Shown: in pieces, positions 46,070-54,566 of the stretch
How the letters are laid out: every line of letters begins with the position of its first letter
Numbering within the stretch: position 1 is the first letter of the stretch
Source of the DNA: Sediminihabitans luteus
GTDB lineage: Bacteria; Actinomycetota; Actinomycetes; Actinomycetales; Cellulomonadaceae
Reading direction: 5' to 3'
Assembly: GCF_002797595.1 (NCBI RefSeq)
Contig: NZ_PGFE01000005.1
Coordinates: 124,001 to 188,000 of the forward strand
Length of the DNA stretch: 64,000 nt
Translations under genes and position numbers: made by a program
Notes under the pieces: model-generated
What the model was told of the DNA's origin: nothing
The model's input: the letters and a program-made list of their open reading frames with translations, nothing else
Database searches by the model: none

Positions 46070-47044
46070 GTGAACGACTCACCCGCTGTCGAGGCCGAGG
46101 GCCTCACGCATCGCTACGGCTCCGTCGGCGTGCTCGACGGCGTCGACCTGACGCTCCACCGCGGCGAGGTCCTCGCCCTGCTCGGCCCCAACGGGGCGGG
46201 CAAGACGACGACCGTCCGCATCCTGTCCACGCTCCTCGAGCCGACGGGCGGCCGGGCGCGGGTCGCCGGCTTCGACGTCGTCCGCGAGGCCCGGCGGGTG
46301 CGCGAGGTCATCAGCGTCACCGGACAGTCGGCGGCCGTCGACGACAAGCTCACCGGGCGCGAGAACCTCGTGACCATGGCGCGCCTCGCGCACCTCCCGC
46401 GCGCCGAGGTCCGGGCCCGCGTCGACGAGCTGCTCGACGCGTTCGACCTCGCGAGCGCCGCCGGACGCCGCGTGGGCACCTACTCGGGCGGCATGCGCCG
46501 TCGCCTCGACCTCGCGGCCGGGCTCGTCGCGCGCCCCCGGGTGCTGTTCCTCGACGAGCCCAGCACCGGGCTCGACCCGCGCGCGCGGCAGGACCTGTGG
46601 GACGTCGTCCGCGACGTCGTCGCTCAGGGCACGAGCCTGCTGCTCACGACCCAGTACCTCGAGGAGGCCGACCAGCTCGCCGACCGCGTCGCGGTGCTCG
46701 ACGGCGGTCGCGTCGTCGCGGACGGCACCCCGGCCGCGCTCAAGGCCCGGGTCGGGGAGGCGGCCGTCGAGCTCGACCTCGCGACCGCGGACGACGCCGC
46801 CCGGGTCGGGTCGGCGCTCGGGCTCGTTCCAGGGCCGGGGGTCGGGGAACCGGGGGCCACGACGGCGCTGCGCGTCCCCACCGACGGCACCCTCGCGCAC
46901 GTGCGCGACGTCCTCGACCGCGTCGACGCGACCGGCGTCGTCCCGCGCGGCTGGTCCGTCGTGAGCCCGACCCTCGACGACGTCTACCTCGCCCTGACCG
47001 GGCACCCCACCGAGCACCCCACCGAGCAGGAGGACGCAGCATGA
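46070..47044 (+). CDS. ABC exporter ATP-binding protein, DrrA-like
   Basis: 324 residues. Walker A GPNGAGKTTT, Q-loop VTGQSAAVD, signature YSGGMRRRLDLAAGL, Walker B VLFLDEPSTGLDPR, and H-loop neighbourhood LLTTQYLEEADQLADR are typical of daunorubicin-resistance DrrA proteins. The C-terminal ATPase-associated domain ends with VSPTLDDVYLALTG. GTG 46070 has GGAGG five bases before it; an in-frame ATG at 46037 lies within the operator. Coupled to the permease by ATGA. Confidence 0.93.
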   Translation: MNDSPAVEAEGLTHRYGSVGVLDGVDLTLHRGEVLALLGPNGAGKTTTVRILSTLLEPTGGRARVAGFDVVREARRVREVISVTGQSAAVDDKLTGRENLVTMARLAHLPRAEVRARVDELLDAFDLASAAGRRVGTYSGGMRRRLDLAAGLVARPRVLFLDEPSTGLDPRARQDLWDVVRDVVAQGTSLLLTTQYLEEADQLADRVAVLDGGRVVADGTPAALKARVGEAAVELDLATADDAARVGSALGLVPGPGVGEPGATTALRVPTDGTLAHVRDVLDRVDATGVVPRGWSVVSPTLDDVYLALTGHPTEHPTEQEDAA

Positions 47045-47874
47045 CCACCCTCGCCACGGCACCCCGCGCGCGGACGGCGGCTGCGTCGTCCGCCCGCCCG
47101 GGTGCCCACCTCGCCGCGGACGTCTGGACCATGGTCCGGCGCTGCGTGCTGCTCGTGAGCCGCGACGTCGACTCGCTCGTCATGGGCGTCGCGCTGCCCG
47201 TGATGCTCATGGTCGTGTTCGTCTACGTGTTCGGCGGCGCGATCCAGGCCGGGCTCGACGGCACGACGTACCTCAACTACGTGACCCCGGGGATCGTGCT
47301 CCTGTGCGCCGGGTTCGGTGCCGCGAACACGGCGCTCGCGGTCCAGCAGGACGTCGCGGGCGGGATCGTCGACAGGTTCCGGTCGATGCCCGTGACGGCC
47401 TGGACGCTGCTCGTGGGGCACGTCGTCGCGAGCGTCGTCAAGAACCTCGTCACCACCGGGGTGGTCGTCGGCGTCGCGTACCTCATGGGGTTCCGGCCCG
47501 ACGCGACCCTCGCCGAGTGGCTCGGCGCGGTCGGGATCATCGTGCTGTGGGTCGTCGCGATCACGTGGGCCGCGACGTTCGTCGGCGTGGTCGTGCGCTC
47601 GGTCGACGCCGCGAGCGCCGCCACGTTCGTGATGCTGTTCGTGCCGTACGTGTCGAGCGCGTTCGTGCCGCCGCAGACCATGCCGGCGCTGCTGCGCGGG
47701 TTCGCGGAGCACCAGCCGGTCACGCCCGTGATCGAGACGATCCGGGGTCTGCTGACGGGGACCGAGCTCGGCACGTCGCCCGTGCTCGCCGTCGTGTGGT
47801 GCGTCGGCATCGCGACGGTGTTCGCCGTGCTCGCGGGCGTCGTGTTCGGGCGGCGGCGGCACCGGGCCGGGTGA
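47041..47874 (+). CDS. ABC-2 type exporter permease, DrrB-like
   Basis: 277 residues, six helices. The ABC-2 landmarks LPVMLMVVFVYVFGGAI, YLNYVTPGIVLLCAGFGAANTALAVQQDVAGGIVDRFRSMP and SSAFVPPQTMPALLRGFAEHQPVTPVIETIRGLL identify the DrrB-type family. It forms the transport unit with the coupled ATPase, probably exporting a hydrophobic drug or lipid-like compound. ATG 47041 overlaps the upstream stop. Confidence 0.93.
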   Translation: MTTLATAPRARTAAASSARPGAHLAADVWTMVRRCVLLVSRDVDSLVMGVALPVMLMVVFVYVFGGAIQAGLDGTTYLNYVTPGIVLLCAGFGAANTALAVQQDVAGGIVDRFRSMPVTAWTLLVGHVVASVVKNLVTTGVVVGVAYLMGFRPDATLAEWLGAVGIIVLWVVAITWAATFVGVVVRSVDAASAATFVMLFVPYVSSAFVPPQTMPALLRGFAEHQPVTPVIETIRGLLTGTELGTSPVLAVVWCVGIATVFAVLAGVVFGRRRHRAG

Positions 47875-47892
47875 CGACCCGGTGCCGGCCGG

Positions 47893-49476
47893 TCAGCCCG
47901 CGCTGCGCTCGAGCCGTGCGACGAGCTCGCGCTTGAGGATCTTGCCCGACGGTCCGAGGGGCAGCTCGTCGAGCACCCGGATCACGCGCGGGTACTTGTA
48001 CGCCGCGACGTCCTGCTTGACCCACGCGACGAGCTCGTCGCCCGTGACGGGCTCGGCACCGTCCTTGAGCACGACGGCCGCGTGGATCTCCTGGCCGTGG
48101 GTGTCGTCGGGCACGCCGAAGACCGCGGCCATGTGGATCGCGGGGTGCCGCACGAGCACCTCCTCGACCTCGCGCGGGTACACGTTGTAGCCGTTGCGGA
48201 TGATCATGTCCTTGGTGCGGTCGAGGATCGTGACGTACCCGTCGTCGTCCTTGGTGCCGAGGTCGCCCGAGCGGAACCAGCCGTCGACGACGGCCTCGGC
48301 CGTGGCCTCGGGCCGGTTGAGGTAGCCCTGGAAGAGGTTGTGCCCGCGGATCACGATCTCGCCGAGCTCGCCGTGGGGGAGCAGCTCGGTGCGGTCGCGC
48401 ACCAGGGGGTCGGCGATCTCGACGTCGACGCCCCAGATGGGCTGCCCGACGGTTCCCGGCCGGATCGGCACGCCGATGTGGTTGAACGACGCGACGGGGC
48501 TGGTCTCGGTGAGCCCGTAGCCCTCGTGGATCGGCACGCCGAACGCCTCGGAGAACGCCTCGAGCGCGGCGAGCGGCAGCGCGGCCCCGCCCGAGACGCC
48601 GTACCGCAGCGGCGGACGCTCGGGGTTCTTCGCGGCGGCCTGCACGAGCCCGAGGTGCATGGTCGGCACGCCCATCATGATGGTCACGCCGTGCGCGTTC
48701 ATGAGCTGCAGCGCGGCGTCGCCGTCGAACCGGGGGAGCAGCACGACGGTCGCGCCGACCCGGAAGCTCGCGTTGAGCGCGCACGTCTGGCCGAAGGTGT
48801 GGAAGAACGGCAGGCACCCGAGGATCACGTCGGCGCTCGACATGGGCAGCGTGTCGAGGCACATGACGTTGACCTGCTCGACGAGCGCGAGGTGCGAGCC
48901 CATCGCGCCCTTGGGCTCGCCCGTGGTGCCGCTCGTGTACAGGACGGTCGCGGTCGCCCCGGGCGCGACCGGCACGTACGTGTCGATCGGGGGTGCGGCG
49001 GCGGCCTCGTCCTCGAGCCGGGGGAACGGGACGGCGTCCGCCTGCTCGTCAGGGACCAGGAGGGTGAGGGCGTCGACGCCCGCGGCGGCGGCGGCCTTGC
49101 CGCCCTCGGCGAGCATCGGTGCGCCCACGAGGATCGCCCGGGCCCCGGAGTCGCGCAGCACGTACTCGATCTCGCGGGCCTTGAGCAGCGCGTGGACGGG
49201 GACGACGGTCGCGCCCAGGGCCAGGACCCCGTAGTAGGCGCGGGCGAAGTCGGGCACGTTGGGGAGCAGGACGGCAACCGTGTCGCCCGGTCCGATCCCG
49301 CGGGCGCGCAACGCACCCGCGTAGGCACGGGTCTGGTCCCACAGCTCGCGGTACGTGGTGCGCTGCTCGCCGAGCACGAGCGCGACCTTGTCGGGGTGCC
49401 GCGTCGCGGACTCGGCGAGGATCGCCGCGACCGAGAGGGTCGAGTGGCTGGACGGGGCCTGCGTGGGGTTCGACAT
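47893..49476 (-). CDS. Long-chain fatty acid-CoA ligase (acyl-AMP synthetase)
   Basis: 527 residues. ATP-binding YTSGTTGEPKGA, GYGLTETSP, YLNRPEATAEAVVDGWFRSGDLG, ILDRTKDMIIRNGYNVYPREVE and the C-terminal catalytic lysine in GPSGKILKRELV. The sequence is a close fit to fatty-acyl CoA ligases; chain length cannot be told. ATG 49476 has AGGGAAGGA upstream. It is divergent from the phytase-like gene. Confidence 0.93.
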   Translation of the reverse strand: MSNPTQAPSSHSTLSVAAILAESATRHPDKVALVLGEQRTTYRELWDQTRAYAGALRARGIGPGDTVAVLLPNVPDFARAYYGVLALGATVVPVHALLKAREIEYVLRDSGARAILVGAPMLAEGGKAAAAAGVDALTLLVPDEQADAVPFPRLEDEAAAAPPIDTYVPVAPGATATVLYTSGTTGEPKGAMGSHLALVEQVNVMCLDTLPMSSADVILGCLPFFHTFGQTCALNASFRVGATVVLLPRFDGDAALQLMNAHGVTIMMGVPTMHLGLVQAAAKNPERPPLRYGVSGGAALPLAALEAFSEAFGVPIHEGYGLTETSPVASFNHIGVPIRPGTVGQPIWGVDVEIADPLVRDRTELLPHGELGEIVIRGHNLFQGYLNRPEATAEAVVDGWFRSGDLGTKDDDGYVTILDRTKDMIIRNGYNVYPREVEEVLVRHPAIHMAAVFGVPDDTHGQEIHAAVVLKDGAEPVTGDELVAWVKQDVAAYKYPRVIRVLDELPLGPSGKILKRELVARLERSAG

Positions 49477-49549
49477 CGTCGTCCTTCCCTGGGCCGCGGG
49501 CGCCGGTGCCCTGCGGGGGTACGCCCACGGTGCGGTGCGACCCGGCCCG

Positions 49550-49569
49550 CTGTCAATTCGCGATGACAG
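49550..49569. promoter_or_regulatory. Inverted repeat upstream of the acyl-CoA ligase gene
   Basis: CTGTCA-N8-TGACAG stands 74 bp upstream of the ligase start in the divergent 255-bp space. It is suitable for a dimeric regulator of either gene; no other feature was seen there. Confidence 0.45.
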
Positions 49570-49731
49570 TTCGCGCTGACGAGGTCGTCGTCGCGCCGAC
49601 CTCCGGCCGCGACGCAGCCGGTGCCGGTCACCCAGCCGACGACCACGCACCACCTCAGCGACGCCCAGCGTTCTCCCAGCCGTCATCCGCGACGGCAAGG
49701 GTCGGGGGGCCACCCCACCTGAGGAGACCAC

Positions 49732-52350
49732 ATGCACCCCCGCACCGGATCCCGGCGCGCCCGCGTCTCGGCCGCGTTCGTCGCCGCCGGGCTCACCCTC
49801 GTCCCCACCGCGGCGATCGCGACGACGCACGCCGCGCCGTCCGACGTCGCGGCGAGCACCGCGTTCGGGAAGGGCCAGCGCACCGACGCCTGGACCACGC
49901 CCAAGGCCAGCGAGACGTTCCACCGCCTCGCGACGTACCCCGTGTTCCAGAACCGGCCCGACGGCGAGCCCGCGACCGCCGAGTCCGTCGCCGAGATCTC
50001 GTCGGTGAGCAAGGACGGCAAGACGCTCGTGTACACCGACGCGCTCGGCAAGCGCATCGGGTTCCTCGACATCAGCGACCCCGACGCGCCGCGCGGCCTG
50101 GGCACGCTCAGCCTCGCCGAGCTCGGAGACAGCGACGACCAGCCGACGTCGGTCGCGGTCGTGGGCGACCACGTGCTCGTCGTCGTCGACACCTCGACGA
50201 GCTTCACCGAGCCCACGGGCCGCGTCGACGTCGTCTCGCTCGCCACGCGCGAGCGCGTGCGCTCGATCGACCTGGGCGGGCAGCCCGACTCGATCGCCGT
50301 GACCGCGGACGGTACGCGCGCCGCCATCGCGATCGAGAACGAGCGCGACGAGGAGGCCACGCCCGCCGGCGGCGACGAGGGCGACCTGCCCCAGCTGCCC
50401 GCCGGGTTCGTCCAGCTGCTCGACCTCACGGGCGACGTCGCCGCCTGGACCGCGACCCCGGTCGCCCTCACCGCGGACGACGGCACCGCCCTCCCGGCGC
50501 TCGCCGGACTGGACACGCCGATCGACCCCGAGCCCGAGTACGTCGCGATCAACCCGGCCGGCACGCGGGTCGCGGTCACGCTCCAGGAGAACAACGGCGT
50601 CGTCGTGCTCGACGTGCGCACGGGCGAGATCGTGACCGCGTTCTCGGCCGGCACGGCGAGCGTCACCGGCATCGACACCGCCAAGGACGGCGCGATCGAC
50701 CAGACCGGGTCGATCACCGACGTCCCGCGCGAGCCCGACGCGATCGCCTGGGTCGACGACCAGCACGTCGCGACCGCGAACGAGGGCGACTGGAAGGGCG
50801 GCACGCGCGGCTGGACGATCTTCGACGCCGCGACGGGCGAGGTCACGTGGGACGCGGGCGCCGAGATGGAGCGCCTCGCGGTGCGCGTCGGCCTGCACAC
50901 CGAGGACCGTGCCGCCAAGAAGGGCGTCGAGATCGAGGGCATCGCGGTCGCGCGGTTCGGGCGCACGCCGTACGCGTTCGTCGGGTCGGAACGCTCCAAC
51001 TTCGTCGCCGTGTACGACGTCTCGAAGCCCGCGGCGCCCCGGTTCGTGCAGGTGATCGCCACGACCAACGGCCCCGAGGGCCTGCTGCCCGTGCCGTCGC
51101 GCAACCTGCTGATCACGTCGAGCGAGACCGACGAGGCCGACGCGGGCGTGCGCGCCGCGGTCGGCGTGTTCGGGCTGGGCCAGAAGTTCGCCAAGGACGC
51201 GGGCACCCCGCAGTTCCCGTCGGTCGTCTCGGCGGACTCCGCCGCGGGCGCACCGATCGGGTGGACGGCGCTCGGCGCGCTCTCGGCCGACCCGACCGAC
51301 GCGCACCGCCTGTGGACGGCCTCGGACGCCGCGCTCGTGCCGACCACGCTGTTCTCGGTCGACCTGTCGACCCGTACGGGCTCGGCGCCCGCGACGATCG
51401 ACCGCTCGGTCGTCGTGACCGACGCCGGGACGCCCGCCGCGCTCGACGTCGAGGGCCTGTGGGCCCGCCCCGAGGGCGGGTTCTGGCTCGGCGTCGAGGG
51501 CGCCAAGGGCAAGGACAACGCGCTCGTGCGTACCGACGCCGCGGGCGCCGTGCAGCAGCGCGTCGCCCTCCCCGCGGACGTCGCGGCCGGCCTCGGCAAG
51601 TGGGGCGTCGAGGGCGTCACCGGCGTCACCGACGAGTCCGGCGACCACCTGTTCGTCGCGCTCCAGCGCGGCCTGACGTCGGACGACGGGGTGGCCGGGT
51701 ACGCCCGGATCGGCCGGTACGACGTCACCGCCGAGACGTGGACGTGGTTCGGTTACCCGCTCGAGCAGACGATGACCGACGGCGACTGGATCGGGCTGTC
51801 CGAGGTCACGGCCGTCGACGCCGACACGCTCGCCGTGGTCGAGCGCGACAAGCTCAACGGCCCCGCCGCCGCGATCAAGCGCGTCTACACGGTCGACCTC
51901 CCGGCCGAGCCGTCCGCAGGCGTCACGATGCTCGACAAGTCGCTCGCGATCGACGCGCTGCCCGCGCTGCAGGCCACCGAGGGCTGGACGCAGGAGAAGC
52001 TCGAGGGCCTGACGATCGCTGGCGACGGCCGCGTGTACGCCGTGACCGACAACGACGGCCTCAAGGACGCGACCGGCGAGACCGTGCTGCTCGAGCTCGG
52101 CTCCGCGAAGAAGCTCCTCGGCGGCGACGGGTCGGTGGCCCGGGAGGTCCAGGAGGACGCCGACGGCGGCTCGGGCCACGGCCACGGGTCTGGCAACGGC
52201 TCCGGTCACGGCAACGGCAACGGCAACGGCTCCGGTCACGGCAACGGCAACGGCAACGGTGGCGGCCACGACTGGACCCCGGTCGTGACCGCATGGGTCG
52301 AGCAGGTGTCGACCCTGCTGAAGACCCTGCTCGCCTGGCTGGCACGCTGA
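49732..52350 (+). CDS. Secreted esterase-like phytase-family protein (beta-propeller), His/Gly/Asn-rich tail
   Basis: 872 residues. A signal peptide (AAFVAAGLTLVPTAAIATTHA) is followed by propeller strands with LDISDPDAPRGLGTLSL, PTSVAVVGDHVLVVVDT, PDSIAVTADGTRAAIAIENE and PEYVAINPAGTRVAVTLQEN. The second half is the Phytase-like (PF13449) region, with IEGIAVARFGRTPYAFVGSER, VEGVTGVTDESGDHLFVALQ and WIGLSEVTAVDADTLAVVERD. Near the end is a (GHGNGN)n-type stretch (about 805-840) and a final amphipathic or hydrophobic helix without a sortase motif. GAGGAG before ATG 49732. Phosphatase or phytase activity is possible but unproven. Confidence 0.85.
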   Translation: MHPRTGSRRARVSAAFVAAGLTLVPTAAIATTHAAPSDVAASTAFGKGQRTDAWTTPKASETFHRLATYPVFQNRPDGEPATAESVAEISSVSKDGKTLVYTDALGKRIGFLDISDPDAPRGLGTLSLAELGDSDDQPTSVAVVGDHVLVVVDTSTSFTEPTGRVDVVSLATRERVRSIDLGGQPDSIAVTADGTRAAIAIENERDEEATPAGGDEGDLPQLPAGFVQLLDLTGDVAAWTATPVALTADDGTALPALAGLDTPIDPEPEYVAINPAGTRVAVTLQENNGVVVLDVRTGEIVTAFSAGTASVTGIDTAKDGAIDQTGSITDVPREPDAIAWVDDQHVATANEGDWKGGTRGWTIFDAATGEVTWDAGAEMERLAVRVGLHTEDRAAKKGVEIEGIAVARFGRTPYAFVGSERSNFVAVYDVSKPAAPRFVQVIATTNGPEGLLPVPSRNLLITSSETDEADAGVRAAVGVFGLGQKFAKDAGTPQFPSVVSADSAAGAPIGWTALGALSADPTDAHRLWTASDAALVPTTLFSVDLSTRTGSAPATIDRSVVVTDAGTPAALDVEGLWARPEGGFWLGVEGAKGKDNALVRTDAAGAVQQRVALPADVAAGLGKWGVEGVTGVTDESGDHLFVALQRGLTSDDGVAGYARIGRYDVTAETWTWFGYPLEQTMTDGDWIGLSEVTAVDADTLAVVERDKLNGPAAAIKRVYTVDLPAEPSAGVTMLDKSLAIDALPALQATEGWTQEKLEGLTIAGDGRVYAVTDNDGLKDATGETVLLELGSAKKLLGGDGSVAREVQEDADGGSGHGHGSGNGSGHGNGNGNGSGHGNGNGNGGGHDWTPVVTAWVEQVSTLLKTLLAWLAR

Positions 52351-52465
52351 CCCTTCGGGCCACGCCGGCCACCCGCCGTCCGACCCTGACGCTGGCGAAC
52401 CCTGACGCCGAGGGGCCACGCCGGCCACCCGGCGTCCGACCCTGACGCCGGCCGACCCTGACGCC
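52351..52465. repeat. Direct duplication of GGGCCACGCCGGCCACCC-type unit
   Basis: Two copies of about 38 bp (around 52356-52394 and 52412-52450), joined by shorter ACCCTGACGC(C/T)GGC units, follow the phytase-like gene. Non-coding. Confidence 0.75.
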
Positions 52466-52530
52466 GAGATAGAACTGAGCGCGCGAGATAGAACGTCCGA
52501 CGTTCTATCTCGCGCGCTCGGTTCTATCTC
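52466..52530. repeat. Dispersed palindrome family A, copy 2
   Basis: GAGATAGAACTGAGCGCGCG, then AGATAGAAC and a GTCCGAC centre, followed by the complementary half. It matches the 25321-25386 element in outline, with paired substitutions (GGCC to GCGC; GGTCT/AGACC to ACGT/ACGT). Confidence 0.85.
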
Positions 52531-52980
52531 GCGGTGCCGACCCGCGGTGCCGGACCCGCGGAGCCGCCGGACCCGCGGACCTGCCGCCCCGCCCGCCCCG
52601 CCCTCCCCGCGGACGCCGCCGGTCTCGTGGCGGCAGGACCCCTCCGGCGGGGCCGGGCAGGCACCCAACGACGCGAGGCCGCCCGGTGAACGCCGTCTCA
52701 ACATCTGGCACACTCTCACCTCCTGACATGTGTCACATTCCGCAAGATTCTGCGGCTCCGAGAGTGTCGCCCGAGCGAACATCCGCGAAATCCCTTATTA
52801 CGCAGTAGCCCTTACATGCCCGCTTCGCTACGGTTGGTCCTGCCCCACCCAGGGACGGGACTGGTCGCGTCGAGCACCTCGACGACCGGGACGATCCGTC
52901 CCCGCCAGGGCGGCACGGCACCTCGCCGTGCGCCCGTCGCGTCCGGTCCGGTCCGCCTCCGCGAACCGTCTGGAGCCGCC
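52531..52980. promoter_or_regulatory. Long control region upstream of the glycan operon
   Basis: After a GC-rich, gene-free stretch (52531-52690) comes an AT-richer block with nested inverted repeats: ACACTCTC (52710-52717) with GAGAGTGT (52760-52767), TGACA-TG-TGTCA (52725-52736) and CCGCA-N6-TGCGG (about 52740-52755). ATTACGCAGTAGCC and CTACGGTTGG further down may hold -10 elements. No gene was accepted here. Confidence 0.55.
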
Positions 52981-53886
52981 ATGAGCACCCCCACGATCAG
53001 CGTCGTGATCCCCACCTACAACCGTGCCGAGCTGCTGCGCCACACCCTCGAGGCCCTGCGCCGTCAGACCCTGCCCCGCGACCGGTTCGAGGTCGTCGTG
53101 GTCGACGACGGCGGCAGCGACGACGCCGAGGCGGTCGTCCGCTCGTTCTCGCAGGACCTCGACGTCAAGTACTTCTGGCAGGAGGACCTCGGGTTCCGGG
53201 CCGGCAAGGCGCGCAACATCGGCACCGCGATCGCGAGCGGCACGTACGTCGTCTACATCGACACGGGCGTCCTGCTCGCGACCGACACCCTCGCGACGCA
53301 CCTCGCCACGCACGAGGCGTCCGAGTACCCGACCGTGATGATCGGCTACGTGTACGGCTTCGAGATCGACGACGCGACCGTCGCGACCCTCATGTCCACG
53401 ATCGAGCACGACGACACCGACGCGTCGATCGAGTTCCTGCACGCCCAGGGCGCGCTCGACATCCGCGAGCAGCAGTACGCGGAGCTCGGCGAGAACATCA
53501 CGAGCTGGCCCGCGCCGTTCGACATCTTCTGGACGTGCCACGTCTCGGCCGAGCGCGAGGAGCTGCTCAAGGCCGGCCTGTTCGACGAGTCGTTCACGAG
53601 CTGGGGCGGCGAGGACGTCGACCTCGGCGTCCGCCTGTTCCAGCGCAACAACCTGTTCCTCATGGACCGGGCGGCGCGCTCGCTGCACTGGCCGCACGCC
53701 AAGGAGGTCTCAGACCTCAAGGAGTCGTCGGCGAGCGCCGCCGAGCGCATCCACAGCAAGTACAACCTGTGGACGACGAGCTTCTACGGCAAGGACCTGC
53801 AGAACGAGAAGTACTCGCTCAACAAGGTCATCAAGATCTCGCGCGAGCGCGAGTCGCTGCGCCTGCTGTCCGGGCAGGCGCGCTGA
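52981..53886 (+). CDS. Family 2 glycosyltransferase with GT7-type C-terminal domain
   Basis: 301 residues. The nucleotide-sugar fold begins ISVVIPTYNRAELLRHTLEAL, with VVVDDGGSDD and YVVYIDTGVLL (DxD-like site) and LGFRAGKARNIG. The C-terminal FDESFTSWGGEDVDLGVRLFQRN is the galactosyltransferase/GT7 C-terminal signature. No membrane helix. GGAG precedes ATG 52981. First of three overlapping genes with an acyltransferase and a MATE exporter, so it likely builds a glycoconjugate that is modified and exported (inference). Confidence 0.92.
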   Translation: MSTPTISVVIPTYNRAELLRHTLEALRRQTLPRDRFEVVVVDDGGSDDAEAVVRSFSQDLDVKYFWQEDLGFRAGKARNIGTAIASGTYVVYIDTGVLLATDTLATHLATHEASEYPTVMIGYVYGFEIDDATVATLMSTIEHDDTDASIEFLHAQGALDIREQQYAELGENITSWPAPFDIFWTCHVSAEREELLKAGLFDESFTSWGGEDVDLGVRLFQRNNLFLMDRAARSLHWPHAKEVSDLKESSASAAERIHSKYNLWTTSFYGKDLQNEKYSLNKVIKISRERESLRLLSGQAR

Positions 53887-54566
53887 TGCCGGTCCTGTTC
53901 GACAACCTGTACCCGACCCGGGGCGACCGTCGCCTGCAGCTGGGCTCGGTGCTCGTGGAGCAGCCGACCTCGGACGAGATCGCCCGGGTCCTCACGGAGC
54001 ACGGCGTCGAGGTGGGGGCGGGCACCGTGTTCGTCGACCAGCCGCGCGTCGCGTTCACGCAGGCGACCGATGCCGAGCTCGGCCACCGCGCGGTCGACCC
54101 TGAGGCGTTCCGCGGCGCGATCCGGGTGGGCGAGGCCTGCTACGTCGAGTCGGGCCTCAACCCCGCGTTCCCGAGCGGCCCCGTGCGCCTGACGTCGGTG
54201 CGGGTCAACGACCGCGCGCCGGGCCGCATCACGATCGGCGACCGCGTGTGCCTGCAGGGCGTCGCGGTCGTCGCGTACGAGAGCGTCGAGATCGGCGACG
54301 ACGTCATGTTCGGTCCGCTCGTGACCGTCATGGACAGCTCGGGCCACCCCCTGCGGGGCCGCGGGCAGCCGGGCGAGGCCGAGCGGACGACGTCCGCGGC
54401 CGTGACGATCGGGGCGCGGGCCTGGGTCGGGGCCGGGGCGACGATCCTCAAGGGCGTGCAGGTCGGTGAGGACGCCGTGATCGGCGCCCAGGCCGTGGTG
54501 TACGACGACGTCCCGCCGGGCGCCGTCGTGATCGGGAACCCGGCGCGCGTCGTCAAGCAGCTGTGA
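53886..54566 (+). CDS. Left-handed beta-helix (hexapeptide repeat) acyltransferase
   Basis: 226 residues. The hexapeptide coils are visible as ITIGDRVCLQGVAVVAYESVEIGDDVMFGPLVTVMDSSGHP and VTIGARAWVGAGATILKGVQVGEDAVIGAQAVVYDDVPPGAVVIGNPARVV, typical of sugar O-acetyltransferases; His in SSGHP is the likely active-site base. ATG 53886 shares its A with the upstream TGA (TGATG), and the stop overlaps the MATE start. Confidence 0.9.
   Translation: MPVLFDNLYPTRGDRRLQLGSVLVEQPTSDEIARVLTEHGVEVGAGTVFVDQPRVAFTQATDAELGHRAVDPEAFRGAIRVGEACYVESGLNPAFPSGPVRLTSVRVNDRAPGRITIGDRVCLQGVAVVAYESVEIGDDVMFGPLVTVMDSSGHPLRGRGQPGEAERTTSAAVTIGARAWVGAGATILKGVQVGEDAVIGAQAVVYDDVPPGAVVIGNPARVVKQL

Noticed and set aside
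52351-52465. Extra short gene after the phytase-like protein
   Set aside because: The stretch is a direct DNA duplication with no start plus ribosome site and no protein-like frame.
47893-52782. Very long minus-strand open frame extending the acyl-CoA ligase upstream for more than 1000 codons
   Set aside because: The extension is antisense to the phytase-like gene, is Arg/Asp/Gly-rich low complexity, and the ligase family start is at 49476 with a ribosome site.
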